From the NCBI GenBank assembly GCA_036023115.1, contig JAYKKT010000064.1:6066001-6130000 (forward strand): a stretch of 64,000 nucleotides of DNA, written 5' to 3'. Shown piece after piece: positions 1 through 11,920 of this stretch. Source of the DNA: Brasenia schreberi. Taxonomy: Eukaryota; Streptophyta; Magnoliopsida; Nymphaeales; Cabombaceae. The notes under the pieces are model-generated. The model saw only the letters and a list, made by a program, of their open reading frames with translations. It searched no databases and was not told the origin of the DNA. The position numbers and the translations under genes were made by a program. How positions within the stretch are numbered: position 1 is the first letter of the stretch; every line of letters starts with the position of its first letter.

Positions 1-3000
1 TTCGCCCGAATATAGTGAATCAATTGCAGAGAGGTGTGGGTAAAGAAGTTAGTCCCGCTACATTGCCGCCCGAATGTAGTGAATAATTTTTAGAGAATGT
101 CTCCGCATTTTGAACATGAACGGATGCGGGGGGGTAAGGAAGCTAGTCCTAGATAATAAGATTCGTATTGTTCTTGGAATATCGGAACATTATCCGGTAA
201 GCTAATGGAGGTGGTAGATACTATGATTCGGAGAAGGATTCATATTCTATGTTTACAAGAGACAAAATGGGTTGGAGAAAAAGAAAAGGAGATAGAGGAT
301 ACAGGTTTTAAATTATAGTACTCAGGTAAAGAAAATGCTTGAAACGGAGTTGGTATTATCATAAATAAAGATTTAAAGCATAGTATAGTAGACATACAAC
401 GATATGGTGACTGAATCATGACATTGAAATTAGTGTTAGGGGCAGAGGTTTTGAATATAGTTTGTACTTACGCACCCCAAGTAGGACTAGAAGATAGTAT
501 AAAGACAACTTTTTGAGAAGAGTTAGATAAGGTGATTCAAAAGATTCCTTAAAGGGAGATGATTTGTTTAGGAGGAGACTTAAATGGACATGTTAGTAAA
601 GAGGCATTAGGATATCAATGTATTCATGGAAACTTTGGTTTTGGGGATATAATTGAGGAAGGTAGGGAGATTTTAAATTTTGGTATGGCATTACAATCTT
701 CAAAAGACAAGATGAAACATTTAATTACTTATAAGAGTGGCTTATCACAAACACAAATTGATTACTTTATTTGTAGAAAAAAAGATAAAGCGTGTTGTAA
801 AGATTGCAAGGTAATTTTAGGAGAAAGCTTAACCACTCAACATCGACTTTTAGTTATGGATTTACAAATAAAAAAATGGACAAAGAAGAAAAGAGTGCAT
901 CCAGTTATTTGGACTAAATAGTGGAACCTCAAAAGCGAGAAAGAAGATATATTTAAATAGAAAGTCCTTCAAGGAGATGTTTGAAATTATGTTGGTACAC
1001 CCTGTGATATGTGGAACAATATAGCTATACATATTAGGAAAGTAGCGAAAGATGTGTTAGGTGTATCTAAGGGAGGTGTATCGGCACAAAAAGAAGCTTG
1101 GTGGTGGAGTGAAGCAGTGCAAAATAAAATCAAGGCAAAGAGGGCATGCTACAAATTACATTATACTAAAAAAACTAGTAAAACTTTAGAGGCTTATAAG
1201 AAAGCAAAAATGAAGCGAAAAAGGCCGTGAGTGAAGCAAAAGGTAAAAATTGGGAGGATTTATATAAAAAACTCAACTCAAAAGAGGGTCAAAGAGATCT
1301 TTTTAGGATAGCTAGTGCTAAAGATAAGAAAACTAAAGATCTAAATTATGTTAGATGCATCAAGGACGAAGATGAAAAAATTCTAGTGGCAAATGATGAT
1401 ATAAGAAATAGATGGAAAAACTATTTTTATAAGCTTTTTAATGAAAATAAAGATGTTAGTATTAGATTAGGAGAGTTAGCCAAATCATAAAAGTATATAA
1501 ACCACAATTTCTACCTACGTATTCAAAAGAATGAAGTCAAAGAGGCTCTTAAACATATAAAGGGTGATAAATCAGTAGGACCAGATAATATTCCTATAAA
1601 AGTTTAGAAAATATTAGGAGAAATAGGAATCACTTGGCTCACAAGACTATTTAATGAAATATGGAAAAACCAAAGGATGCCCGAGGAATGGAGAGCAAGT
1701 ACACTTATACTCATATATAAGAACAAGGGAGACATTCAAAATTGTGCGAATTATTGAGGTATCAAGTTAATGAGCCATAATATGAAATTGTGGGAAAGAA
1801 TTATCGAACGTAGGTTAAGACAAGTATCAAGTACAATAGAGAACCAATTTGGATTCATGTCAGGCAAATCTACTATTGAAGCGATTCACCTTTTGAGACG
1901 TCTTATGGAAAATTTTAGAACAAAAAAGAAAGACCTTCACGTGATATTTATTGATCTAGAAGTACCGAGGGAGGTTCTTTGAAGAACTTTGGAAAAAAGA
2001 GGTATCCCATTGACATACATTAACCTTATAAGAGACATGTATGATGGTGCAAAAACATGTGTGAGGACTCATGAAGGAATGACACATTTCTTTGAAGTTA
2101 ATATTGGGTTACATCATGGATCAACTTTAAGTCCATACTTATTTATAATAGTGATTGATGAGTTAACAAAACATATTTAAGATAAAGTACCTTGGTGTAT
2201 GTTATTTGGAGATGACATTGTATTAATGGAGGAGTCTAAGGAAAAAGTTCATAGAAAATTGGAACTATGGAGAGAAACATTAGAAAGCAAAGGTCTCCGA
2301 CTTAGTAGAACAAAGACAAAATATGTGGAATGTAAGTTTGATCATTTGGTTACCTCAGAGGACATAGAAATTAAAATTGGCACACATTGCATCCCCCAAA
2401 AGGAAAGTTTTAAATACCTAGGGTCAATTTTTCAGAGTGATGGAAGAATCGATGGAGATGTTACGTATAGAATTAATGCTGGTTGGTTAAAATGGAGAGG
2501 AGCATCAGGTATTCTTTGTGATAAGAATATACCATTAAAGTTAAAAGGTAAATATTATAGAGCAGCAATTATTCCTGCCATGTTTTATGGTTCTGAGTGT
2601 TGGCCAGTTAATCATCAACATGTACAAAAGATGTCTGTGACAGAAATGAAGATGTTGAGATGGATGAGTAGTCATACAAGAAAAGATTGTATACATAATG
2701 AGGTTATTAGAAACAAATTAGGAGTGGCACAAATAGAGGATAAAACGAGAGAATATCGTTTAAGATGGTTTGGACATATAGAAAGAAGATCAAAAGAAGA
2801 ACCTTTAAGAAGGTATGAAAAATTAAATTTAGAAAGTATTAAAAGAGCTAGAGGACAACCACAAAAGTGTTGGAAAGAAACAATAAAGAATGATCTAGCT
2901 TATTGTGAGTTAACTGCTAACATGGCACACGATAGGGGTCTATGGAAACAAAGAATCCATGTAGCTGACCCTGTCTAGTATGGGAAAAGGCTTAGTTGTT

Positions 3001-3010
3001 GTTGTTGTTG
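1..3010 (+). mobile_element. RTE-clade LINE, near full length, decayed (copy A)
   Basis: Non-LTR retrotransposon of the plant RTE type (often annotated as 'craniofacial development protein 2-like'). Reading through stops from about 170, an APE-type endonuclease is visible: SWNIGTL, then LQETKWVG, a YAPQ block and GGDLNGHV near 570-600. Next come a linker, the reverse transcriptase (about 1500-2300, with LFGDDIVL in place of the usual FADDIVL) and a C-terminal region ending at 2978 (HVADPV). The 3' end is the conserved GTATGGGAAAAGGCTTAG followed by (TTG)n to 3010. At least five in-frame stops and several frame breaks show it is dead; many stops fit TGG or CGA changed to TGA. A 15-bp deletion near 1960 removes the AYDRV block that copy B keeps. 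The true 5' end may lie left of the window. Confidence 0.9.
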
Positions 3011-3631
3011 AATATCTTTTACATGCTTAAACATTTATTCTGGATTCAAAGTGTACAACATGCAACATAGAGTGTGTTGCAAAATGCAATATTTTTCTTT
3101 GTTAAAATGTGTGCAAAGCTGTCAAACTGCATCCATCCTTTCACAGATCCTGCGCATAGCCTACCTTGGTGAACATAAGTTTCAAGTTTCAACCTCTAGA
3201 TTACATGAAATCCCTTAATCCAGCGACCTTCCAGCCCAAGGATGCTTCTGCCATTCCAACGAATAACTATTGCTTTAACATTTAAAACTCAAAAAGAAGA
3301 AACAGAACTCTTGTTTCCATTCTTATATAAATGTTTCTTTTTGACCTTTGCTCAAGCAGAAAACAATGAACGGTCCATACACCTGAAAACTGTGAAATTC
3401 ATATCAATTATGCTCATGGGACATCTGGAAAACGCATTCACAGGTCACTACTAATAACGAAGACATAATTAATTAAAATATCGAAGGCAGTTTCTTTACG
3501 GCCAATTGATTGTAATAAGATGGCTTCCAAAAAAATGAACATGTTGTCAGAAAAACTGAGAACGTCAATATACTTTCATTTCCATAAGAAGAGAACACAT
3601 CAGCTATTCGAAAACAATTATTGAAACCTGG
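1927..3631 (+). repeat. Copy 1 of a recent 1.7-kb segmental duplication
   Basis: The 3' half of the RTE element plus about 620 bp of non-LINE flank is nearly identical to 6073-7793, including the flank after the (TTG)n tail. By eye the two copies differ by a few percent at most, plus one 15-bp deletion in this copy. Both carry the rare FGDD version of the RT motif, whereas another RTE copy (31.8 kb) has FADD. That points to copying of one insertion, not two insertions. Confidence 0.9.
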
Positions 3632-3734
3632 CCATGCTGAGATGGGAATATATGGGATCATACCACCCAGAAAGATTAACATTTCTGAAGCATATCAGAC
3701 ACCAATCGAGATTTTATAGACATTGGTAAAGAAA

Positions 3735-5963
3735 TATCACATTTTCAAAGGTTGTTTTGGCATTTCCATGAAGGCGGATGAGATTTAAAAAGTTGTAAGA
3801 TATTGGGGGGGCATACCGAGCTACCATCCTAGCAAAAATAGGTGACTGTTATCACATCTTCAGAGTATGATTGATAACTACGAACCTGTTTGTATGACCG
3901 TTCTTGGAATACTTACGAGCATATCATAAGCAAGCTTACTGAACTTGAATGCCTTGGGGTCAACGAGTAAAACATAAGCATCCCAATCTTGAACAATAGT
4001 ACGTGCAAATGCACATTACATTCAAGGAACAAAAGCAGCAATCTGCACGAAATTCGATCCGTTCATGATAAGTCACCAGAACATGCATTAGAAACACTAA
4101 AGAGAAATGGGAACAATATGATAAAATGGACTTAATCCAACAATCCAACCAGCAACAATCTATCTTAGAGAAATGCAAAAGAAACACGAGCAGGAATTAA
4201 CCCATGAATCATTTCTACTGAATTTAGCATCTGAATGCATCATTGAAGTATGCCATTTAGACAGGATAGCAGTATGAGAGAAGTCCCGCCATAATCATGC
4301 ACAACCAGTTTGAACCAAGACCGGAGACAAGGTAAAGCTAACACTCTGAATCCCAATTGACTGAAGCTAAAGACAAACTCGAGCTACCTTATATCAACAT
4401 ATGAACCGTATACACCAATGTTTTTCATCCAGGTTTTCTTAAGGCACCCCAAAACGGTTTTGATATTGTAAAAGAAAAGGAAGAAAGTTTGACACTGAAA
4501 GTTATAAAGTAACTCAAATTGTTCAATGCCGCAAAGAAATCACAATAATTACAATATAATCAAGTGATATTTTCTTGCTTCTTATCAGCTCCTCAAAAAT
4601 ATCCAACAATATCAAGACAAATTGCAACAGGATGACTGCAACAGAGATAGGCTTGACCGAATTCAAAACTATTCTTTTTTTTCTTCTCTCTTCCGGGGAC
4701 TACGAGCTTTATTGATATGTCACAAGTTCCTAATTTCAATGACCCAAATTGTACCTCTTCAAATAATTGTTAGAAAATATGGTTGCTAAACATAGCACAA
4801 AAGAATGGTATGCCAGCACAATAAAAACTATATCTGCAACAACCTGAACAAGGACCTCTTGCTTTCCAACCGCTTTTATAAGAATGGAGAAAAGTGAGAG
4901 ATCAACACTTGGAAGTAGTGTAGCCTCGGCTAGAAGAATTGCAGCTGACATGCATCCAAGCAAGACAGCTAATACTTTCTCAAGCAGCTTCCTAAGCATG
5001 CATCTCCAAATCCACTCTACAAAATATATCAAGAATGTACTGTTAGACTAAGTTTAGGGGTTGACTTTCACAAGTATGCAGAGGCGAGTTATTTTCTTCC
5101 TCACAATGTGAAAAATAAGAACTGTCGTCATATACTAGTTGTAAATGTTGTATAGAGTTTTTTAAATATTACAGTACTAGATCTGGATAAACAAGTGAGA
5201 TACCCTTTAGATATCTGGTGTATGCAGGATAGATTTTCTCATAAAGAAAATTTTGCTACAGTTAATATGACATGGGCGTTAATATCAAAATATTTTGAAG
5301 ACATGAAGTTATGACAACAGCAACTAGAATGGGTAACCACAAATCAAGTACAGATCAGGAAGGCAAAATTTTCAAGGAAGAGAGAGTTGATATTAGAAAA
5401 CTTCACTCTGGCTGATGTTGTACTTTTGGACAGGAAGGAATGGAGAACGTGTGATTGGTAAAGCTGAAGCCATATAAGTGGGAGAATTTTTAATGGTTAA
5501 TGATGATGAAACTCTTAATTCTCATGCCATATTGAATAAATTGAACTGTCGAACAAGTGCTGGTGGAGCATGAACTGACATTCTCGCAGATAAAGATGCA
5601 CAATATTATGCCAGAAAAGGGGCAGAAAACGTAAGAAAGATCATAAAATTTAAAATCTACTGAAACCAAGAGATCTTATAGCCTCTAGAAAAACAGTTCA
5701 TTTGTGTTGAAACAGCAGCTTAGAACCCATGATAGGTAAACAATAACAAATAAGGCATCGGTAATATAGACAATAAATGGTAAAAGGTTAAGAATATAAA
5801 GAACGAGAAAAACTTAAGCAATCGTTTTCAGATATAGGTTCAATCGATAGACAATAAATTCAAAGAAAGAAATTAACTTATAAGAAGCATACAATTACCC
5901 AGTGTATCCAAGAATTCACCAATCGTGCCAGTGAGAGGAGATCTGAAGCTCGAAACAAATTTC
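3735..5963 (-). pseudogene. LMBR1-like membrane protein pseudogene, module A (four exons)
   Basis: Exon remnants of a plant LMBR1 domain-containing protein 2-like gene (family of Arabidopsis At5g01460), a multi-pass membrane protein of uncertain function. On the minus strand, in order: 5963-5899 (KFVSSFRSP...FLDTL); 5016-4844, intact, a hydrophobic exon with LGCMSAAILLAEATLLPS and ending in LVQ; 4042-3917, starting IAAFVP but broken by a TGA and small indels before returning to homology (GMLMFYSLTP-like in shifted frames); and 3828 to about 3735 (MVARYAPPISYNFLNLIRL), whose continuation is lost after TTFE. Splice consensus survives at most borders. Neither upstream nor downstream exons are attached, and it is flanked on both sides by copies of the duplicated RTE segment. 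Confidence 0.85.
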
Positions 5964-6072
5964 CTGCAAAAGGACTGAAGTAATTAATCTTCCGTCAAGG
6001 AACCACGGATATGGAACATCATATAATGCAATAGGGGCAGAAAAACAAAAGAAAAGGAGGGTATGGAAACAC

Positions 6073-7171
6073 AGAAAGACCTTCACCTGATATTTATTGA
6101 TCTAGAAAAAGCTTATGATAGAGTACCGCAAGAGGTTCTTTGAAGAACTTTGGAAAAAAGAGGTATCCCATTGACATACATTAACCTTATAAGAGACATG
6201 TATGATGGTGCAAAAACATGTGTGAGGACTCATGAAGGAATGACACATTTCTTTGAAGTTAATATTGGGTTACATCAAGGATCAACTTTAAGTCCATACT
6301 TATTTATAATAGTGATTGATGAGTTAACAAAACATATTTAAGATGAAGTACCTTGGTGTATGTTATTTGGAGATGACATTGTATTAGTGGAGGAGTCTAA
6401 GGAAAAAGTTCATAGAAAATTGGAACTATGGAGAGAAACATTAGAAAGCAAAGGTCTCCGACTTAGTAGAACAAAGACAAAATATATAGAATGTAAGTTT
6501 GATCATTTGGTTACCTCAGAGGACATAGAAATTAAAATTGGCACACATTGCATCCCCCAAAAGGAAAGTTTTAAATACCTAGGGTCAATTTTTCAAAGTG
6601 ATGGAAGAATCGATGGAGATGTTACGCATAGAATTAATGCTAGTTGGTTAAAATGGAGAGGAGCATCAGGTATTCTTTGTGATAAGAAGATACCACTAAA
6701 GTTAAAAGGTAAATATTATAGAGCAGCAATTAAGCCTGTCATGTTTTATGGTTCTGAGTGTTGGCCAGTTAATCATCAACATGTACAAAAGATGTCTGTA
6801 ACAGAAATGAAGATGTTGAGATGGATGAGTGGTCATACAAGAAAAGACTGTATACATAATGAGGTTATTAAAAACAAATTAGGAGTGGCACCAATAGAGG
6901 ATAAAACGAGAGAATATCGTTTAAGATGGTTTGGACATATAGAAAGAAGATCAAAAGAAGAACATGTAAGAAGGTGTGAAAAACTAAATTTGGAAAGTAT
7001 TAAAAGAGCTAGAGGACAACCACAAAAGTGTTGGAAAGAAACAATAAAGAATGATCTAGCTTATTGTGAGTTAACTGCTAACATGGCACACGATAGGGAT
7101 CTATGGAAACAAAGAATCCATGTAGCTGACCCTGTCTAGTATGGGAAAAGGCTTAGTTGTTGTTGTTGTTG
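6073..7171 (+). mobile_element. RTE LINE, 5'-truncated (copy B)
   Basis: 3' part of the same RTE element as copy A. It begins abruptly in the RT domain (DLHLIFIDLEKAYDRVP at about 6080), has [12 protein letters not shown] near 6360, and an open stretch of 259 codons to 7139 that ends in HVADPV. The tail is GGCTTAG then (TTG)n to 7171. There is one stop in the RT region. It lies inside the duplicated segment 6073-7793, so it probably arrived by DNA duplication, not by its own retrotransposition. Confidence 0.92.
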
Positions 7172-7793
7172 AATATCTTTTACATGCTTAAACATTTATT
7201 CTGGATTCAAAGTCTACAACATGCAACATAGAGTGTGTTGCAAAATGCAATATTTTTTTTTGTTAAAATGTGTGCAAAGCTGTCAAACTGCATCCATCCT
7301 TTCACAGATCCTGCGCATAGCCTACCTTGGTGAACATAAGTTTCAAGTTTCAACCTCTAGATTACATGAAATCCCTTAATCCAGCGACCTTCCAGCCCAA
7401 GGATGCTTCTGCCATTCCAAGGAAATAACTATTGCTTTAACATTTAAAACTCAAAAAGAAGAAACAGAACTCTTGTTTCCATTCTTATATAAATGTTTCT
7501 TTTTGACCTTTGCTCAAGAAGAAAACAATGAACGGTCCATACACCTGAAAACTGTGAAATTCATATCAATTATGCTCATGGGACATCTGGAAAACGCATT
7601 CACAGGTCACTACTAATAACGAAGACATAATTAATTAAAATATCGAAGGCAGTTTCTTTACGGCCAATTGATTGTAATAAGATGGCTTCCAAAAAAATGA
7701 ACATGTTGTCAGAAAAACTGAGAACGACAATATACTTTCATTTCCATAAGAAGAGAACACATCAGCTATTCGTAAACAATTACTGAAACCCGG
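6073..7793 (+). repeat. Copy 2 of the 1.7-kb segmental duplication
   Basis: Matches 1927-3631. The right border falls directly at the splice donor of an LMBR1-like exon (7800), where copy 1 instead continues into about 280 bp that carry the next LMBR1-like exon. The left border (about 6073) has no LINE 5' end and no obvious target-site duplication. Confidence 0.88.
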
Positions 7794-7799
7794 ACTTAC

Positions 7800-10700
7800 G
7801 AGCATATCATAAGCAAGCTTACTGAGCTTGTTTGTCTTGGTGTCAGTGAGTAAAACATCAGCATTCCCATTTTAAACAAGGAATAATATGTACAAATACA
7901 CATATACATCAATGGGATGGAAGCAGCTAACTGGGAAAAGAACCAACAATCAGTTTTCAACAAGATGAACAAAGGGAAAAATAATAATTTCATGTACATT
8001 TGCAGCTAGTTGCCTAAACAGTGGTTCTTAAGGCATGTTTCTTCTTTTCTCATAGGAGAAGTTCTCCTAATCTTCTGCAAATGGTTTTGCTGGCTACTTG
8101 CTACTAAACAGGCTTATACAAATAAGGGTAAGTTCCCTTCTGGCTTCTGCAATCAATATCAATAATTTGAACTCAAAATAATGCAGTGGAAGCAGCAAAC
8201 CTCTAATCCACTGTAGGTTTCTTTTCACACCAGAATGGACCTACGTATGACTTTTGCCTTGGGCAAAAACAATTTATGTTAATTAATCCATTTCACTTCT
8301 TTCAACTTCAAATTTTCTGGTTTCTTGATAACATCACTTCTATAAAGCTAGTTGTTACTTGGTATTAATTACTCTATTAAATTTAAGCTCAACTCCTGAA
8401 CTTGGTGTTAATTACTAAGAAGTGAATTAACCTTAATTATGAGATATAAGAAAAAAAGTACAGCCTTAATAGAAAAAAAATTAAGATAAAGGAACATAAA
8501 CTTATTTAAAAGAAAATGACTAAATAGAAAAAATTAAGATAAAGAACATAAACTTATTTAAAAGAAACATTACTAAATTGGAACAGTTCTACAAACATTA
8601 CCTGCACAAGCACCTCATGATTTGCTGCAGCATGTATTAGGATAGAGAAAGCTGGATAAATCAACACCACTAGTTAGTATGGTAGCCTCTGCTAAAAGAA
8701 TTGCAAATGACATGCAGCCCAATGTAACAGCCAATGATTTCTCAAGCTGCTTCCTTAATATACATCGCCATAGAAACTCTGTGATAAATCAATATTTCAG
8801 GCAGATATAATTGTTCTATTTAGTACCTTACAAGAAAATTTGTGAAAAGTTGACCACTATTAATTTTGTAAAAGAAAAGTAAATGACTTTCTAGTGATGA
8901 TTTATAACTTTAATATCATTGTAGACAAATTGGCACTCATGAAGTGTACTCATCTAGGTAGCTTTGGCAATAATCTTTGGGAGGAGAGATTTAATTTCTA
9001 ACATGCTCCACATAAAGGGAAGAGTTAAGTTAACACCATAAAGTATAAAGTCATTGGTAAGTCGACTTTAACTTGTAGGCTGATAGTCAGTTGGGTCACA
9101 TCTTACTTTGTTTTCCATTGAGAAAATAACACATAAATGTACCAGTAAAATAGAAGAAAGAGCACATCAATTTAATAAGTACCAATGATATCCAAAAGTG
9201 CGCCTACTCTGCCTATGCGTTCAGGCCTCAAGCATGAAATATATTTCCTGCAAGAATGGAATAAAATATCTTTAAATAATAATATAGAGCTACTGCATAT
9301 TACTTTATAAATATAGCACCTGAACACCGACAGCCGAAAGGCAGACTCTAATTAGTATCTTAAGCCACAAGAATATATCCCAAATTAATCAGCACAGATT
9401 TTCTCCTTCTATATCACTTTCAAGTTTGTTGGTTAGTGTTGGAGAATATTAAGAATATCTTTATATTATCTTAGAGTATCTTTAATGATTTGTTTTCTTA
9501 TTTGATTAGGTTACTAGTCTACAGTTAATGGACTTGGGCTTGTATTAGTAGTATAAGCATTTGCCTTAGTATATTAGATTAGGTTATGACTTTGTATCGT
9601 ATATACTATCAATAATAGTCTATTATGGTTTAGTTATCTTTCTCTCTTTTCCTTTCTTTGTATCGTATAATTACTATCAATAATATTCTTAGTCTATTAT
9701 GGTTTAGTTATCTTTCTCTCTTTTCCTTTCCGTAACCCTAATCACGTAATTCTCCAACAGCTAGTTGCAGCTCAAACATGATGGTTTTAAAGAAAATATT
9801 CCTTTCACGATAACAGAAAACCCTTTTGTCTCAGATATTTGTCTGTCTTCGATTTAAATCAAAGCATGAACTACTGGAATCATATAATGTCACATAATTT
9901 CCTTAGTATTAATTTCATTTATATGTGTTTAACTTTCTAAATAAACCAAGGCATTTTTCTATAGATTGTAGAAGATAATAAAATGAGTGTTATATTAGGG
10001 CACTTCCTCCTAAACCAATGATTTTTTAAAAAAAGCAATTAGATTTAACACTTTCAATTTGTTGATTTTGGACTAAAATCCATATATAATTGGTGCAACA
10101 ACAATCGGGAACATTGGACCCCGACCCTTCCCTCTCCCCACAAAAAAGATGTAAAACCATCTTCTGTCACTGAGAATCTATAGAAGTTGCCCATCGAAGA
10201 ATCTATAGCTCACTGTTCAAAAGAGAGAGGATAAACAGACACAACAATGAGAAAACAACAACTGCAGGCTAAGAACAAACCATCCTGTAGCATCACGACG
10301 CTCATAGTTCTTTATGGTATCCTCCAGCTCAAGGGCTTCTAGGACAAATTTTGTATATTCACTGCAAATAATAATAATAATAATAATAATAAACGTATTT
10401 AGCACTTAAAGAGAATTTGAATATATTAAAAACAAGAGTAACTCCGCAAAGTATTATTGATTGTTGGGAAACAATGGCATGTCAGAAATGAAGCTATCAA
10501 ATTATTTTCTTGTAAAAGATGCGTAGCTCTGTGATGAAATGGCAAGGCAGTCAATCATGTAAACTGAAGGATGTATAATTCAAGGGCAGAAAAAGTAAGA
10601 AATAAAGAAATAAAAGAATCTGGAAAAAGAAAATGGAGTTTAAAATCAACTTGCTACATAGAATTTGTAGTTTCCCAAACAATTTACATACTCATATACC

Positions 10701-11706
10701 ATAGGCACATACATATACAAAAGGCTAACTAATTAACCAATATTTTCCCAACCATGTAGCATTTAAATATCAAAATGCCATGCAGTTTTAAGCTAGTTCA
10801 ATGAAAAAGGCAGAAGCTGTGCATCATATGAATCCTTGATTTTGATAGATCCATATGATTAGAATTCAGAACCCGAACCAATTTCTATACCAAGTAGATC
10901 AGTGTCTACCTTCTATATCGATAATACTGCTCACGAGCTCTTTTAAGATGACGCCTTAGTGCCGCCATAGACTTCTCATCTGTATCATAATCCATGTCAT
11001 ATGGCCTCAATATATCACGCTTAGACATCTGATTTGAAGTTGCCTGAGCAATCTACCATGGAAACAAAGAAGTTACTAGGCAATGAAGAAGGTAAATAAA
11101 GACGTAAATTTTCAGATCCTGCTAGAAATATTCTTGGAATTATGCCGCCACTATTTCTGGCTCTGTTACAAAGGTGCACAACTACAAGGACATAAGAAAC
11201 CATTAAAAGCCAAAAAAAGATGGTTATTGATGATCAGGCATGAGATCATACATAAGTACAATATATGAAGATTGACCTAATTGGTAGGCCTACGGATGTT
11301 TCTGTAGCTTACACCTATTGTTGTTTGCTCATCTTCTCAGTCTAAACTTCCAATACCCCTCAATATGCATAATGGTTTAGAAATCCAGTATGGAAAAATT
11401 GCTATTGAAATAGTATAATTCCATGTTTTTTCATCAAATTTAGCTGAAGATATCCAGATTCCAAGTTAACTAGACAACAGAAGCAACCATGATCATAAGA
11501 GCAGTCAGAGACAATGCTTTCTTTACTTACCACGATTGCATTAGACAGATCCTTATGGGCATTGTCAAGATTCACTGCCATTTTCGCAACTTTATGTTAT
11601 AGAACTTTCTGACGGCTTCCCCAGTCTGCATTCTTCCAGATGCTCTTTGGTATTTCACTTAAGCTAAATCCCAAAAGAAAAGCACCAGTCACAAGTCCAA
11701 ACGTAT
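7800..11706 (-). pseudogene. LMBR1-like membrane protein pseudogene, module B (six exons)
   Basis: Second remnant of the LMBR1-like gene, minus strand. Exons, high to low coordinate: 11706-11531 (NTFGLVTGAFLLGF... to NAIV) with an in-frame TAA at 11599-11597; 11052-10910 (IAQATSNQMSKRD), where about 30 residues usual for the family are missing before DMDYDTDEKS; 10361-10281 (EYTKFVLEALELEDTIKNY); 9247-9183 (KYISCLRPER); 8778-8602, homologous to the hydrophobic exon of module A but with a one-base frameshift near 8650; and 7930-7800 (IPLMYMCICTYYSLFKMGML), intact. The N-terminal coding part is absent: homology stops at 11706 where a (TA)n tract starts. Splice sites are mostly preserved. The stop, frameshift and 5' truncation make it a pseudogene. 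The last three exons correspond to the first three of module A. Confidence 0.87.
9437..9759. mobile_element. Probable solo LTR in an LMBR1-like pseudogene intron
   Basis: A 323-bp block starts TGTTGGAGAA and ends TTCTCCAACA, giving perfect 10-bp inverted ends of the TG...CA type usual for LTRs. Flanking 5-mers are GTTAG (9432-9436) and GCTAG (9760-9764), a 4/5 target-site match. No internal region or second LTR is present. Within it an approximately 75-bp block containing TATGGTTTAGTTATC occurs twice in tandem. It lies between the pseudogene exons at 9183-9247 and 10281-10361. A TIR element with the same ends is possible, but the TG/CA ends and 5-bp repeat favour an LTR. Confidence 0.65.
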
Positions 11707-11874
11707 TATATATATATATATATATTATTATCCCTCGAGCACAAAAATAAGGTGCCCCAACTCATACCCCGTATATATATATATATATATATATATACAC
11801 TATACTATACGTATGTGTATATATATATGTGCGTATATATGTACGTATATACGTATAGTATACACACATAGGTG

Positions 11875-11915
<41 letters not shown>

Positions 11916-11920
11916 CAAAA
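11707..11920. repeat. (TA)n and (TG)n microsatellites
   Basis: TA-rich tracts (11707-11725, 11773-11800, 11815-11890) and a (TG)n tract (about 11885-11914). The first replaces the missing 5' end of the LMBR1-like pseudogene. Confidence 0.9.

Noticed and set aside
3242..3454. 70-codon plus-strand frame present in the duplicated flank
   Set aside because: The duplicate copy near 7.4 kb has a frame-disrupting indel and no conserved domain is seen.
11760..11920. CRISPR-like or satellite array
   Set aside because: Only dinucleotide repeats; no repeat-spacer structure anywhere in the window.
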